In this document: positions 1-5,997 of the stretch, one piece after another
Numbering within the stretch: the first letter of the stretch is position 1
Layout: every line of letters starts with the position of its first letter
NCBI GenBank assembly: GCA_964457405.1
Contig: CAYWEP010000075.1
Location: 1 to 5,997, forward strand
DNA: 5,997 bases
From: CAYWEP01 sp964457405
GTDB lineage: Bacteria > Patescibacteriota > Microgenomatia > Levybacterales > UBA12049
Direction of reading: 5' to 3'
Translations under genes and position numbers: made by a program
The notes under the pieces: model-generated
Seen by the model: only the letters and a program-made list of their open reading frames with translations
The model's database searches: none
What the model was told of the DNA's origin: nothing

Positions 1-204
1 TCCTTTATTTCTTATATCTGCGTAGTCTGTCATTGCATGATAAAACACCTTGGCATTTTTTTCCCTGGCAATTTTCACTGTCTGGTCTTCGGATCCGGTA
101 TCAATGACAATTACCTCATCGCAAAACTTCACGGAATCCAAACATTCGCCAATCATCTCTTCTTCGTTTTTTGCAATAATGATAGCAGTCAGTTTACTCA
201 TCAT
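1..204 (-). CDS. Family 2 glycosyltransferase, WaaE/LgtF-like, N-terminal fragment (3' end outside window)
   Basis: Sixty-eight residues are visible before the left edge, with no stop. The N-terminus reads as the start of a GT-A transferase: IIIAKNEEEMIGECLDSV (8-25), FCDEVIVIDTGSEDQT (27-42) and DYADIRNKG at the edge, the position where the family carries its FxxxRNKG element just before the DxD. Two adjacent ATG codons, at 204 and 201, are both usable after the GGGGAG at 210-215 (spacing 5 or 8 nt). The gene overlaps the stop of the preceding glycosyltransferase gene by 11 or 8 nt. Over the first 49 aligned residues about 26 match the transferase encoded at 1761-2690 by hand alignment, so the two belong to the same subfamily. 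The missing part should hold the metal-binding DxD and the acceptor-binding half. Specificity is unknown. Confidence 0.85.
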   Translation of the reverse strand, partial: MMSKLTAIIIAKNEEEMIGECLDSVKFCDEVIVIDTGSEDQTVKIAREKNAKVFYHAMTDYADIRNKG

Positions 205-1111
205 GAAAACTCCCCTTTCCAAATTTTCGAAGAAAAAAATCTAGTACTCCTTTCCGTTGCCACTTTCTTCCGGTCAGTATAATCTCAAGACTCTCTCTAA
301 CAAGTGCTATTCGCGCTGGTAATGGCGCATAGGAAAATCCAAGCAGCATTCGATTTCTGGTTATAAAGTAATCCTGAAGATCTGACCCTGACCCTCCTCC
401 CGATGCCGCATTCTTATGCCAAAGCAATGCCAAAGGCGCGAACATAATTTTGTATTTTTCTTTTCGAACGCGCTCATTATAGTCAATGTCTTCATAATAA
501 AGAAAGTATCGCTCATCTAGTAATCCGACTTTTTTGAACAGCTCTTTTTTGATAAGCATACAGCAGCCGCTGACAAATTGCGTCTCTTCAAGCCTGTCGT
601 ACTGACCGGCATCCACTTCATCTACCCCGCGATGGAAGCCTAAGACGTTATCCCAATCCATAACTCCGCCTGCATACCAGATAACCTTACCCAATTCCGA
701 AGCGGTATACCTATCCTTATGGAATTCATGTCCCTTTGCAAAATAAATCTTTGGTCCAACCACCCCAATATCTTTATCTGTCTCTGCGACTTTTATCAAT
801 TCTTCGATGAGAAGAGAATCTGCGAGCGTATCATTATTGAGAAGCAATACGTAATCTGCACCATGCTCAAGCGCAAATCGTATAGCCACATTGTGTCCAC
901 CCGAGAAGCCAAGGTTGTCCTTATTTGAGATTTGTTTAAAGCTAAAGTTTTTAAAATTTTTGTGATTGACCGAAAATGGCGTCTTCGATCCGTTATCGAC
1001 AACAATGACATGAAGTGGAAAAGATACCCTGAGGTTTTCAAGCGACTTAAGGCACTCAATTGTGTTGGCAGCTCCATTGTAGTTGATAATTGAGACGAAT
1101 ACCGTTTTCAT
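194..1111 (-). CDS. Family 2 glycosyltransferase, rhamnosyltransferase-like (COG1216 type)
   Basis: A 305-residue GT-A transferase that probably adds a sugar to a growing lipid-linked oligosaccharide in the cytoplasm. Visible motifs are SIINYNG (7-13), VVDNGSK (37-43), NLGFSGGHN (66-74), LLLNNDT (89-95, the position of the metal-binding DxD), FVSGCCMLIKKELF (179-192), YYEDIDYNER (205-214, with the acidic residues expected for the catalytic region) and the WHKNAASGGG segment. The C-terminus is basic with amphipathic stretches, consistent with contact with the membrane. A TTG at 1114 gives one more residue, but ATG at 1111 is the better start: it shares one base with the stop of the preceding gene (TGATG), a typical reinitiation junction. 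No Shine-Dalgarno is visible upstream, so translation probably depends on the gene before. Rhamnosyl specificity is only the common annotation for this group; the real sugar is unknown. The 3' end overlaps the next gene. Confidence 0.88.
   Translation of the reverse strand: MKTVFVSIINYNGAANTIECLKSLENLRVSFPLHVIVVDNGSKTPFSVNHKNFKNFSFKQISNKDNLGFSGGHNVAIRFALEHGADYVLLLNNDTLADSLLIEELIKVAETDKDIGVVGPKIYFAKGHEFHKDRYTASELGKVIWYAGGVMDWDNVLGFHRGVDEVDAGQYDRLEETQFVSGCCMLIKKELFKKVGLLDERYFLYYEDIDYNERVRKEKYKIMFAPLALLWHKNAASGGGSGSDLQDYFITRNRMLLGFSYAPLPARIALVRESLEIILTGRKWQRKGVLDFFLRKFGKGSFHDE
210..215 (-). promoter_or_regulatory. Ribosome binding site of the left-edge transferase gene
   Basis: GGGGAG on the minus strand lies 5 nt before the ATG at 204 and 8 nt before the ATG at 201, inside the 3' end of the preceding glycosyltransferase gene. 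The 8-nt spacing slightly favours the second ATG, which would make the overlap ATGAGTAA, identical to the one at 2683-2690. Confidence 0.6.
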
Positions 1112-1764
1112 CAATAAACACTGATGCGAAGACGAGACTGTGCAAGATTTGCCTGATATTTGAGGGAGGTTTTCATTTGTACTTGATATAACTTGTTTCC
1201 AGGGTCAAGTGTAATCGGTTGTGAGATAAGAAGCTGCGATTGCCCACCCTCCAATGAGACTTCTGAAAACCACACAGGATGCTTATCTGTAGCATTAAAA
1301 AGCCTTACATATGCGCGCTCATTGCCTGTTGGAATAAAAACGCTTGCTTCAAATGTAACACTTTTTATCCGACCGTATTGCGTACTGTCAACATAGGCAG
1401 AAAGTCCGGTGACGTCTGCCCAATCATCCGCCGCGCTTGACCCTGACCCAAATGTAATAAAATACTCTTTAACAGCCGTTCCACCTGACGCAACGGGTGT
1501 TTTTTGTGTTTCTGTTTGATTTGATAATTTGAGCGATGCGGTTGCTTCATAAATCGTCTGGTAAATCTTGTCAAGACACTCCTTTCCTTCACAGACACTC
1601 GTTGGCCGTGAACCCTCGTCGTATGTTTGACTTGCAATCTGAAAAAGCTTCGTATATGTTTTATCTTTAAAAATCAGATAGTCTACATAAAGAACGTTAC
1701 TGGCAATAAAACCGAAAAAAAAGACTGTGAGAAATTTTAGTATTTTGTGATCTTTTGCAATCAT
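1111..1764 (-). CDS. Membrane-anchored protein of unknown function with predicted beta-rich outer domain
   Basis: I do not recognise a characterised family. The 217 residues begin with a short basic stretch and one hydrophobic segment (about 8-32). It has no convincing cleavage site, so it looks like an N-terminal anchor with the rest outside. Next come a charged, probably helical region (33-80) with a close cysteine pair, Cys58 and Cys63, and a low-complexity linker rich in Thr, Gln, Gly and Ser (82-97). A compact domain (98-217) follows with alternating hydrophobic residues and features such as RIKSVTFEASVFIP (132-145), RAYVRLFNATDKHPVWFSE (150-168), ITLDPGNKLYQVQMK (184-198) and a final RLRISVY. 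That pattern suggests a beta sandwich, perhaps carbohydrate-binding, but this is inference. From recall, similar proteins occur in Patescibacteria. It sits between glycosyltransferase genes, joined by ATGA upstream and TGATG downstream, with no Shine-Dalgarno of its own. It is likely translationally coupled to the upstream gene. Confidence 0.78.
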   Translation of the reverse strand: MIAKDHKILKFLTVFFFGFIASNVLYVDYLIFKDKTYTKLFQIASQTYDEGSRPTSVCEGKECLDKIYQTIYEATASLKLSNQTETQKTPVASGGTAVKEYFITFGSGSSAADDWADVTGLSAYVDSTQYGRIKSVTFEASVFIPTGNERAYVRLFNATDKHPVWFSEVSLEGGQSQLLISQPITLDPGNKLYQVQMKTSLKYQANLAQSRLRISVY

Positions 1765-2690
1765 ATATCTGTTTTTTTAACAGCTTTGCGTAATAACCGA
1801 TACCGAAATCGTTTCAGAGGGTTTTTTGCTTCAATCATAAGCGCAGTCATCAACCAATATCGGAATTCCTTTTGTATTTTTTTAAACTCCCTCTGTAGGT
1901 CGTGGAGAAATGGCGTACTGTTGCCCTCGGGAAACCCTTGTTTCTCCCAAACTTTGGCAAAGACAACCTCCGCGTAAAACGCCTGTAGGAGACTTAATAC
2001 AAGCCCATGCAATCCGTCTCTATATCCTTTCTGGGCAAAGAGCGTCTTGAGAAAATCATTCACAGGAAACCGTATCGCGTCAATCCAAGTTACTCTTTTT
2101 CCGCTTGCCTCAAGGAGCGATGCTTCATTTTCAGTATATATCGTATCCATCTTGATTAAAAATTGACTCACTGTTTTGTAGCTTTGATGCATCATCGGCT
2201 CATCCAATTTCGCCGTCTCACCGATAACCTTTATATATTCATGCACATGTTTTTCTTCAAATGCTCCTTTACCTTTTCTAAAAAGTCGCAGCTGATAGTC
2301 CGGCCACCACATCCCACTACGCATCCATTTGCCAAAAATAATATTCTTGCGCGGGATCCAGTACCCATTTATTTGCCCAGAAGTACTCAGTACTGTTGTT
2401 ATTTCTCTTACCAGATCCTGCGTTATCCGCTCATCTGCGTCAACGTTCAGAATCCAGTCGCTAGCGGCTTTCGTAAAGCCAAAGTTCTTATTCGTGTTGA
2501 GCATCAAGTTGTTTCTTCTGGTCAATACTTTTGCACCTTCGTGTTTTGCAATCTGTGGGGTCTTATCTGTCGATTCATTATCAATAACAATAATCTCATC
2601 GGCAAATTTTACCGATGCAATGCAGTCTCTAATATTTTTTTCTTCGTTATACGCAGAAATGACGACGGAAAGCCGAATAGCATTACTCAT
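1761..2690 (-). CDS. Family 2 glycosyltransferase, WaaE/LgtF-like
   Basis: A 309-residue cytoplasmic sugar transferase, probably acting on a lipid-linked acceptor. Motifs run in the order of the LgtF/WaaE beta-1,4-glucosyltransferase-like group: VVISAYNEE (9-17), FADEIIVIDNESTDKT (29-44), NKNFGFTKA (67-75), NVDADERI (82-89, the metal-binding DAD), WWPDYQLRLFRKG (128-140) and KHVHE (147-151). The C-terminal third has an amphipathic, partly hydrophobic stretch and many basic residues, which suggests membrane association. The frame can be extended to an ATG at 2708, but I chose the ATG at 2690. It is preceded at 5 nt by CGGAG (2696-2700), matches the usual N-terminus of the family, and reduces the overlap with the flippase gene to 8 nt. 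The stop overlaps the next gene by ATGA. Sugar and linkage cannot be read from the sequence. It closely resembles the incomplete gene at the left edge. Confidence 0.88.
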   Translation of the reverse strand: MSNAIRLSVVISAYNEEKNIRDCIASVKFADEIIVIDNESTDKTPQIAKHEGAKVLTRRNNLMLNTNKNFGFTKAASDWILNVDADERITQDLVREITTVLSTSGQINGYWIPRKNIIFGKWMRSGMWWPDYQLRLFRKGKGAFEEKHVHEYIKVIGETAKLDEPMMHQSYKTVSQFLIKMDTIYTENEASLLEASGKRVTWIDAIRFPVNDFLKTLFAQKGYRDGLHGLVLSLLQAFYAEVVFAKVWEKQGFPEGNSTPFLHDLQREFKKIQKEFRYWLMTALMIEAKNPLKRFRYRLLRKAVKKTDI

Positions 2691-4134
2691 GTTTTCTCCG
2701 TAGGGCATGAAGCGCCTGACTCATTTCTCCTCTGGCCAAACCATACATGCAACTTAAGTATACACTTCCACCAATAAATGCAACAATAATAAGGCTGGTA
2801 AAGCTTGTGATAAATAGTTGGCTCAAAACAAAAACAAAAATTCCCATGAAGAGTGTTGCTATAAATGGTTTATAAATACTTCTGAAGAAATGAAACTGGA
2901 CAATTCGTCTGACCAGATAAATGGTTATAACAATCGTCAACGTAACGATAAATGAAGCAATAGCAACACCATTATATCCATACACCATGATAAGTACGGG
3001 GGTAAGCGTCCAGGTGAGCGTCGTCCACAATACCATCAGTGACAGCGTCGTTTTTACCTTCCCGTTCGCATCAAGAATATTAATGAGGATGCCCGATAAT
3101 GAAGAAACAATAGCATTCAGACAAAAAAATACCAAACTCACGGTAGCCGGTTCCCATTTACTCTGCCAGCCGGGGAAATATTTGATAAGATATGGTGCAA
3201 TTACTATTAATCCTGCAAGCAAAGGGAAAATTCCTGAAGAGACAAAGAAGAGTGATTTCTCTATTGCTTTTCTGACAACGTCTAAATCTCCCTGAATACG
3301 GGAATAAGTAGAAAATGTCACTTTGGTGACGCTATCCACAACGTACCGATACAGATAAAAGGCGAGTTTTTGTGCAAATCCGATGTATCCAAGCTCCGTA
3401 AACGAAAGTGTCTTTGCCAAAAACAATGTCAGGCCATCATCTTTCACCGCTGCCAATATATTTTTTGCCTGAAACTGCGCACCGAACTTTAAGTGTGATA
3501 ACGAGTTTTTATCAATCCCGATGCCAATATTCCATGGCGACACTAGATAATAAAATGGTACACCAATAACACTCGATATCAGAAATGCCCATGTGAAACT
3601 CGCTAAGCCAAAGCCTTTAATAGCCAAGATAACAAGGAGTATATTGAAAACCAATGATTCGGCCATTTGAGGAATCACGAGTTTCCCGAATTGAATTTTC
3701 CGCTCCAATAGTATCGAAGGAATTGTCTTAAATGACGATAGGAAAATGCAAAACACAAGTGCAATAAGAAGCATTTCTCCTTGATCGCTTAATTTGAAAT
3801 ACGTTGCTATGGAACCTCTGACAAGATAGACGATAACAAAAATAAAAAGAGTAAGTGTCGCTTGAATAGTAAAGGTTGTTTTTAGATCATTTTCCTGCAG
3901 TTCCTCTTTTTTTTGCACAAGCGCCGCCCCTAGTCCGAAGTCGGTAAAGAAATTAATGATCCGCTGTATCGCTATGACCGCAGTATACAGTCCGATGTCC
4001 TTAGGGAGTAAAATAGAAGATATCAGTAAGAAAGAAAAAATGGAAACCAAATTAAGAACAAAATTCCTCGATATAAGAGCAATGACTCCCTGTACTGATC
4101 TTCTTGTAAGAACGGCAATATCAACCTCATCCAT
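2683..4134 (-). CDS. Wzx-like polysaccharide flippase (MOP superfamily)
   Basis: This 483-residue protein has roughly 12 to 14 hydrophobic segments along its whole length, the usual size for a lipopolysaccharide or O-antigen exporter of the COG2244 type. It would flip a polyprenyl-diphosphate-linked oligosaccharide to the outer face. Typical features are the N-terminal SRNFVLNLVSIFSFLL stretch (22-37), FGLGAALVQKKEEL (66-79) after the second helix, ERKIQFGKL (144-152) before the helix pair near 158-198, and the FPGW loop (320-323). The short basic tail after about residue 465 is cytoplasmic by the positive-inside rule. The start at 4134 is supported by AAGGAG at 4139-4144, though the 4-nt spacing is short. 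The first codons overlap the end of the sugar-phosphate synthase gene by 8 nt, and its stop lies inside the next glycosyltransferase gene. No frameshift is seen. The family is secure; the substrate is inferred from the neighbours. Confidence 0.9.
   Translation of the reverse strand: MDEVDIAVLTRRSVQGVIALISRNFVLNLVSIFSFLLISSILLPKDIGLYTAVIAIQRIINFFTDFGLGAALVQKKEELQENDLKTTFTIQATLTLFIFVIVYLVRGSIATYFKLSDQGEMLLIALVFCIFLSSFKTIPSILLERKIQFGKLVIPQMAESLVFNILLVILAIKGFGLASFTWAFLISSVIGVPFYYLVSPWNIGIGIDKNSLSHLKFGAQFQAKNILAAVKDDGLTLFLAKTLSFTELGYIGFAQKLAFYLYRYVVDSVTKVTFSTYSRIQGDLDVVRKAIEKSLFFVSSGIFPLLAGLIVIAPYLIKYFPGWQSKWEPATVSLVFFCLNAIVSSLSGILINILDANGKVKTTLSLMVLWTTLTWTLTPVLIMVYGYNGVAIASFIVTLTIVITIYLVRRIVQFHFFRSIYKPFIATLFMGIFVFVLSQLFITSFTSLIIVAFIGGSVYLSCMYGLARGEMSQALHALRRKHE
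2696..2700 (-). promoter_or_regulatory. Ribosome binding site that decides the start of the 1761-2690 transferase gene
   Basis: On the minus strand CGGAG lies 5 nt before the ATG at 2690, inside the last codons of the flippase gene. The alternative ATG at 2708 lies upstream of this site and would add six residues not expected in the family. This supports the shorter protein. Confidence 0.7.
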
Positions 4135-4882
4135 ACTGCTCCTTATCTCGTTTTATCCGATTCCATGGACGATTGACAAATAACCGGCACATCACTTTGA
4201 CGTCTCCCCAAATAGTTGAGATGAGTCGGACAGTTGATCCGGGGTTATCTACCCAATGCACCGGCTCTTCATAAATTTTATACCCGCTTTTCTCACCAAC
4301 GATAAGTAATTCGCCATCAAAAAACCATTCATTATCCTCAATTTTGGGAATGAGCTTTTCTACCACTTCCTTTGTTACCGCCTTGAATCCGCACTGTGCG
4401 TCGGTAAAATGAGTATAAAAAACGGATTGTATAAAAACAAAATTAAGTGTCCGTGAGGTTATTTCCCTAAGCGTCGATCTTCCTTCAACGCGTGCGCCTT
4501 TTGCCAACCGAGACCCGATTGCTATATCATATCCGCTTTCTAATGCGCTTAGTATTCTTGGTAAATGCACAAGGTCTGTTGAAAGATCCAAATCCATGTA
4601 AGCGCATAAATCAGCTCCCGACTCAATCCAGGCCCTTTTTACCGCCCTTCCCCGACCTTTCTCTTCAAGGCGTAAAAGTGAAATCTCAGGATACTCTTCT
4701 GCAAGCGCCGCGCCGATTATTGGTGTTTTATCTGCTGAGGCATTATCTGCGATAGTAATGTCCCAGTTATATTCTTTAAGTTGCTCCTTGCAGAATGCGT
4801 ACAAGGTCTCAATATTATTCTTTAGCTCTTTCTCTTCGTTGTATACCGGAACTGCTATTTCAACGGCTGGTTTGTTATTCAC
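4127..4882 (-). CDS. Family 2 glycosyltransferase, polyprenyl/dolichyl-phosphate sugar synthase type
   Basis: This 251-residue protein probably transfers glucose or mannose from a nucleotide sugar to a polyprenyl phosphate at the cytoplasmic face of the membrane. It has a complete GT-A fold pattern: VPVYNEE (11-17), ADNASADKT (45-53), EEKGRGRAVKRA (73-84), the metal-binding DLD (97-99), GSRLAKGA (123-130), DAQCGFKA (161-168) and WFFDGELL (186-193). The last two are hallmarks of the DPM1/ALG5-like branch. The C-terminus is basic, and the extra membrane helices some relatives carry are absent, so it should be soluble or only peripherally bound. The start is GTG at 4882, 8 nt after a GAGGG sequence (4891-4895); no in-frame ATG lies nearby. 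It begins 3 nt after the preceding gene and overlaps the flippase by 8 nt. The sugar cannot be told from sequence, and a transferase acting directly on a lipid-linked glycan is the alternative. Confidence 0.88.
   Translation of the reverse strand: MNNKPAVEIAVPVYNEEKELKNNIETLYAFCKEQLKEYNWDITIADNASADKTPIIGAALAEEYPEISLLRLEEKGRGRAVKRAWIESGADLCAYMDLDLSTDLVHLPRILSALESGYDIAIGSRLAKGARVEGRSTLREITSRTLNFVFIQSVFYTHFTDAQCGFKAVTKEVVEKLIPKIEDNEWFFDGELLIVGEKSGYKIYEEPVHWVDNPGSTVRLISTIWGDVKVMCRLFVNRPWNRIKRDKEQYG
4139..4144 (-). promoter_or_regulatory. Ribosome binding site of the flippase gene
   Basis: AAGGAG on the minus strand lies inside the 3' end of the sugar-phosphate synthase gene, 4 nt before the ATG at 4134. 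It is the best Shine-Dalgarno match among the junctions, although the spacing is shorter than usual. It suggests the flippase can be initiated on its own as well as by coupling. Confidence 0.6.
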
Positions 4883-4885
4883 AGA

Positions 4886-5997
4886 TTACACCCTCTTTTC
4901 CCTTTTCCGTTGATAAATTATACCAACAACGAGTATCAAGATACCAGCAAAGGAGAAAATGTCGCCGACTTGTTCAATAGTTGTTTGCATAAATGCAAAA
5001 CGGACAACATGAACTCCGCGCGGAAGCTTTACAACCAATCCGGAATTCGTTACGGTGAACGGATAGGGTTTATTATCGACAAACAACCTCCAGGCTGGGA
5101 AGTATGCTATATTTGCTTTAATCTTCGCCCCATTCTCAACAGTCGCTTTTGTTTCTTTGAACGCTGTTAACTGTCTTGTTTCTGAAAATTTTACCGCGCC
5201 TGTTTCAATCACAAACGGTTCTTTTACTATCTGATCTACCGATTCCGGCTTTTGAAACTCTGTTGGCATATATTCGTCCGAAATTTTTGACGCCGTCCAC
5301 GAAATTACACCACTCCTTGTTAACTCATCTTCTGTTTTCGGTCCGATTGTTTGCGGGGAAAAAAGCTTAACGTATAAAACCATGGTTGCCGCTATAAGAA
5401 TACCCGCGCCAAGAAAAAACGCATGCTTCTTTTTACTTTCTTTCTGCAAAACGAAGAGCGGATAACCTGCAATGAAAGATGAGAAAAATGCAATCATGAG
5501 CAAAAATCGCCACGGATATTGGAAAAAAGCCATAAGAGGTATTGTTTCCCAAAGAGGCTTGGTAATTGGCAGAAGAATAAATACAGAAAAGATTAGGCAT
5601 AACAGGCTATAAAGCAAAACATTTCTTTTTTCTTGATTCTTCCTGAATATAAAAAGAATAATGACTGCGACGAGTGAAAGGAGTATGTGCAACTTGCCTA
5701 TTCTGAAAGATAATCCATCAAGACACCCGGGAATAGACCCGCCAAATCCCCATTGACTTTCCCATAGCTGGCCCGGGCAAACAAAATGGTCACGAAAATC
5801 CGCTCCCCCACCTACTTGCCCCAGTACATTTGTATATTGTATTTCCGAAAGCGCAGGAAGCCAGTAGAATGCAGGGAGGAGGACGCCCAGAAAGAGAACG
5901 TATAGCAAATAGCGTATGGCAAATAGTTGTTTTCTTTTATAAAGAACTACAGAGAAAACAAGAATAGCTGCAAGCAAAAACGGGGTCACCATCATGG
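4886..5997 (-). CDS. Polytopic membrane protein, PTPS-related/YfhO-like, C-terminal part (5' end outside window)
   Basis: The frame is open through the right edge, so the real start lies beyond it; the ATG at 5995 is only the first methionine in view. Counting from it, 369 residues are visible. They hold about six hydrophobic segments (near 3-20, 24-46, 103-117, 125-143, 163-183, 192-211), an outer domain of about 130 residues, and a last membrane helix (346-361) before a basic tail. Motifs include FYWLPALSE (43-51), FQYPWRFL (158-165), YMPTEFQ (242-248) and YFPAWRLFVDNK (298-309), followed by PRGVH (325-329). The last two resemble the C-terminal sandwich of YfhO-like proteins. The first ones resemble the misnamed '6-pyruvoyl-tetrahydropterin synthase-related' membrane family. 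Cys73 and Cys91 lie in a probably external loop and could form a disulfide. These families look like GT-C type membrane glycosyltransferases, but no activity is shown here. It ends 3 nt before the next gene. The family call is fairly sure, the function is not. Confidence 0.72.
   Translation of the reverse strand, partial: MMVTPFLLAAILVFSVVLYKRKQLFAIRYLLYVLFLGVLLPAFYWLPALSEIQYTNVLGQVGGGADFRDHFVCPGQLWESQWGFGGSIPGCLDGLSFRIGKLHILLSLVAVIILFIFRKNQEKRNVLLYSLLCLIFSVFILLPITKPLWETIPLMAFFQYPWRFLLMIAFFSSFIAGYPLFVLQKESKKKHAFFLGAGILIAATMVLYVKLFSPQTIGPKTEDELTRSGVISWTASKISDEYMPTEFQKPESVDQIVKEPFVIETGAVKFSETRQLTAFKETKATVENGAKIKANIAYFPAWRLFVDNKPYPFTVTNSGLVVKLPRGVHVVRFAFMQTTIEQVGDIFSFAGILILVVGIIYQRKREKRV
4891..4895 (-). 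promoter_or_regulatory. Probable ribosome binding site of the GTG-started sugar-phosphate synthase gene
   Basis: GAGGG on the minus strand lies 8 nt before the GTG at 4882, within the last codons of the membrane protein gene. It supports the GTG start, since there is no in-frame ATG near the expected N-terminus. Confidence 0.5.

Larger units (their letters stand above)
1..5997 (-). other. Single polycistronic surface-glycan gene block without intergenic space
   Basis: Seven genes follow each other on one strand. The junctions in transcription order are a 3-nt gap, then overlaps of 8, 8, 4, 1, and 8 or 11 nt. Nothing resembling an internal promoter region or a terminator fits between them, so all are probably transcribed together from a promoter beyond the right edge. 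The content (three GT-A transferases, one polyprenyl-phosphate sugar synthase type enzyme, a flippase and two proteins with external domains) indicates one glycan assembly pathway. Confidence 0.8.

Noticed and set aside
379..396. GGGTCAGGGTCA (minus strand), also found near 1438-1449
   Set aside because: Both copies encode Gly-Ser-Gly-Ser in different proteins, a conserved transferase loop in one case and a flexible stretch in the other. Simple codon repetition explains them without a mobile or regulatory repeat.
1112..1114. TTG at 1114 as start of the rhamnosyltransferase-like gene
   Set aside because: The adjacent ATG at 1111 makes a standard TGATG junction, and ATG is far more common than TTG as a start.
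1769..1783. Short inverted repeat CTGTTTTTTTAACAG
   Set aside because: The 5-bp AT-rich stem is too weak for a terminator and lies inside the 3' end of a transferase gene, just before a coupled start.
2691..2708. Upstream ATG at 2708 as start of the transferase gene
   Set aside because: It would add six unconserved residues and enlarge the overlap, while the ATG at 2690 has a good ribosome binding site at 5 nt.
2163..2777. Plus-strand open frame of 204 residues, and another of 124 residues at 2329-2703
   Set aside because: Both lie antisense to the convincing transferase gene at 1761-2690. Their translations are rich in Phe, Ile, Cys and Ser and show no domain pattern, as expected of shadow frames.
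2921..3295. Plus-strand open frame of 124 residues
   Set aside because: It is fully antisense to the flippase gene, whose long hydrophobic codon runs keep the opposite strand open. It has no family motif.
2683..4134. Possible MurJ or MATE drug exporter instead of a glycan flippase
   Set aside because: The FGLGAALVQ motif, the length and the glycosyltransferase neighbours fit the polysaccharide exporter branch of the MOP superfamily better.

Overview
The window is a dense block of cell-surface polysaccharide or glycoconjugate genes. All seven recognisable genes lie on the minus strand, so transcription runs from base 5997 towards base 1. The first gene is cut by the right edge and the last by the left edge. 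No stretch is free of genes: one junction has a 3-nt gap and the other five overlap by 1 to 11 nt. The window is therefore the middle of one polycistronic unit, and neither its promoter nor its terminator is inside.

In transcription order: (1) the C-terminal part of a polytopic membrane protein resembling the PTPS-related/YfhO-like families, 5997-4886; (2) a family 2 glycosyltransferase of the dolichyl/polyprenyl-phosphate sugar synthase type, 4882-4127; (3) a Wzx-like MOP-superfamily flippase, 4134-2683; (4) a WaaE/LgtF-like family 2 glycosyltransferase, 2690-1761; (5) an unrecognised membrane-anchored protein with a predicted beta-rich outer domain, 1764-1111; (6) a family 2 glycosyltransferase of the rhamnosyltransferase-like group, 1111-194; (7) the N-terminus of a second WaaE/LgtF-like glycosyltransferase, 204 to the left edge.

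Together these fit a pathway in which cytoplasmic family 2 transferases (4, 6, 7) build a lipid-linked oligosaccharide and the flippase (3) moves it across the membrane. Gene 2 may load a polyprenyl phosphate with one sugar for use on the outer face, and gene 1 is a candidate membrane enzyme or processing factor there. Gene 5 may act on the outer face too, but its role is unknown. No initiating sugar-phosphate transferase, polymerase (Wzy) or chain-length regulator is visible.

The organism is a bacterium with the standard genetic code and moderately AT-rich DNA. The compressed gene order, the PTPS-related type membrane protein and the style of gene 5 resemble candidate phyla radiation (Patescibacteria, perhaps Microgenomates) genomes. 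That assignment is from recall and is tentative. I see no RNA genes, mobile elements, CRISPR arrays or long repeats.
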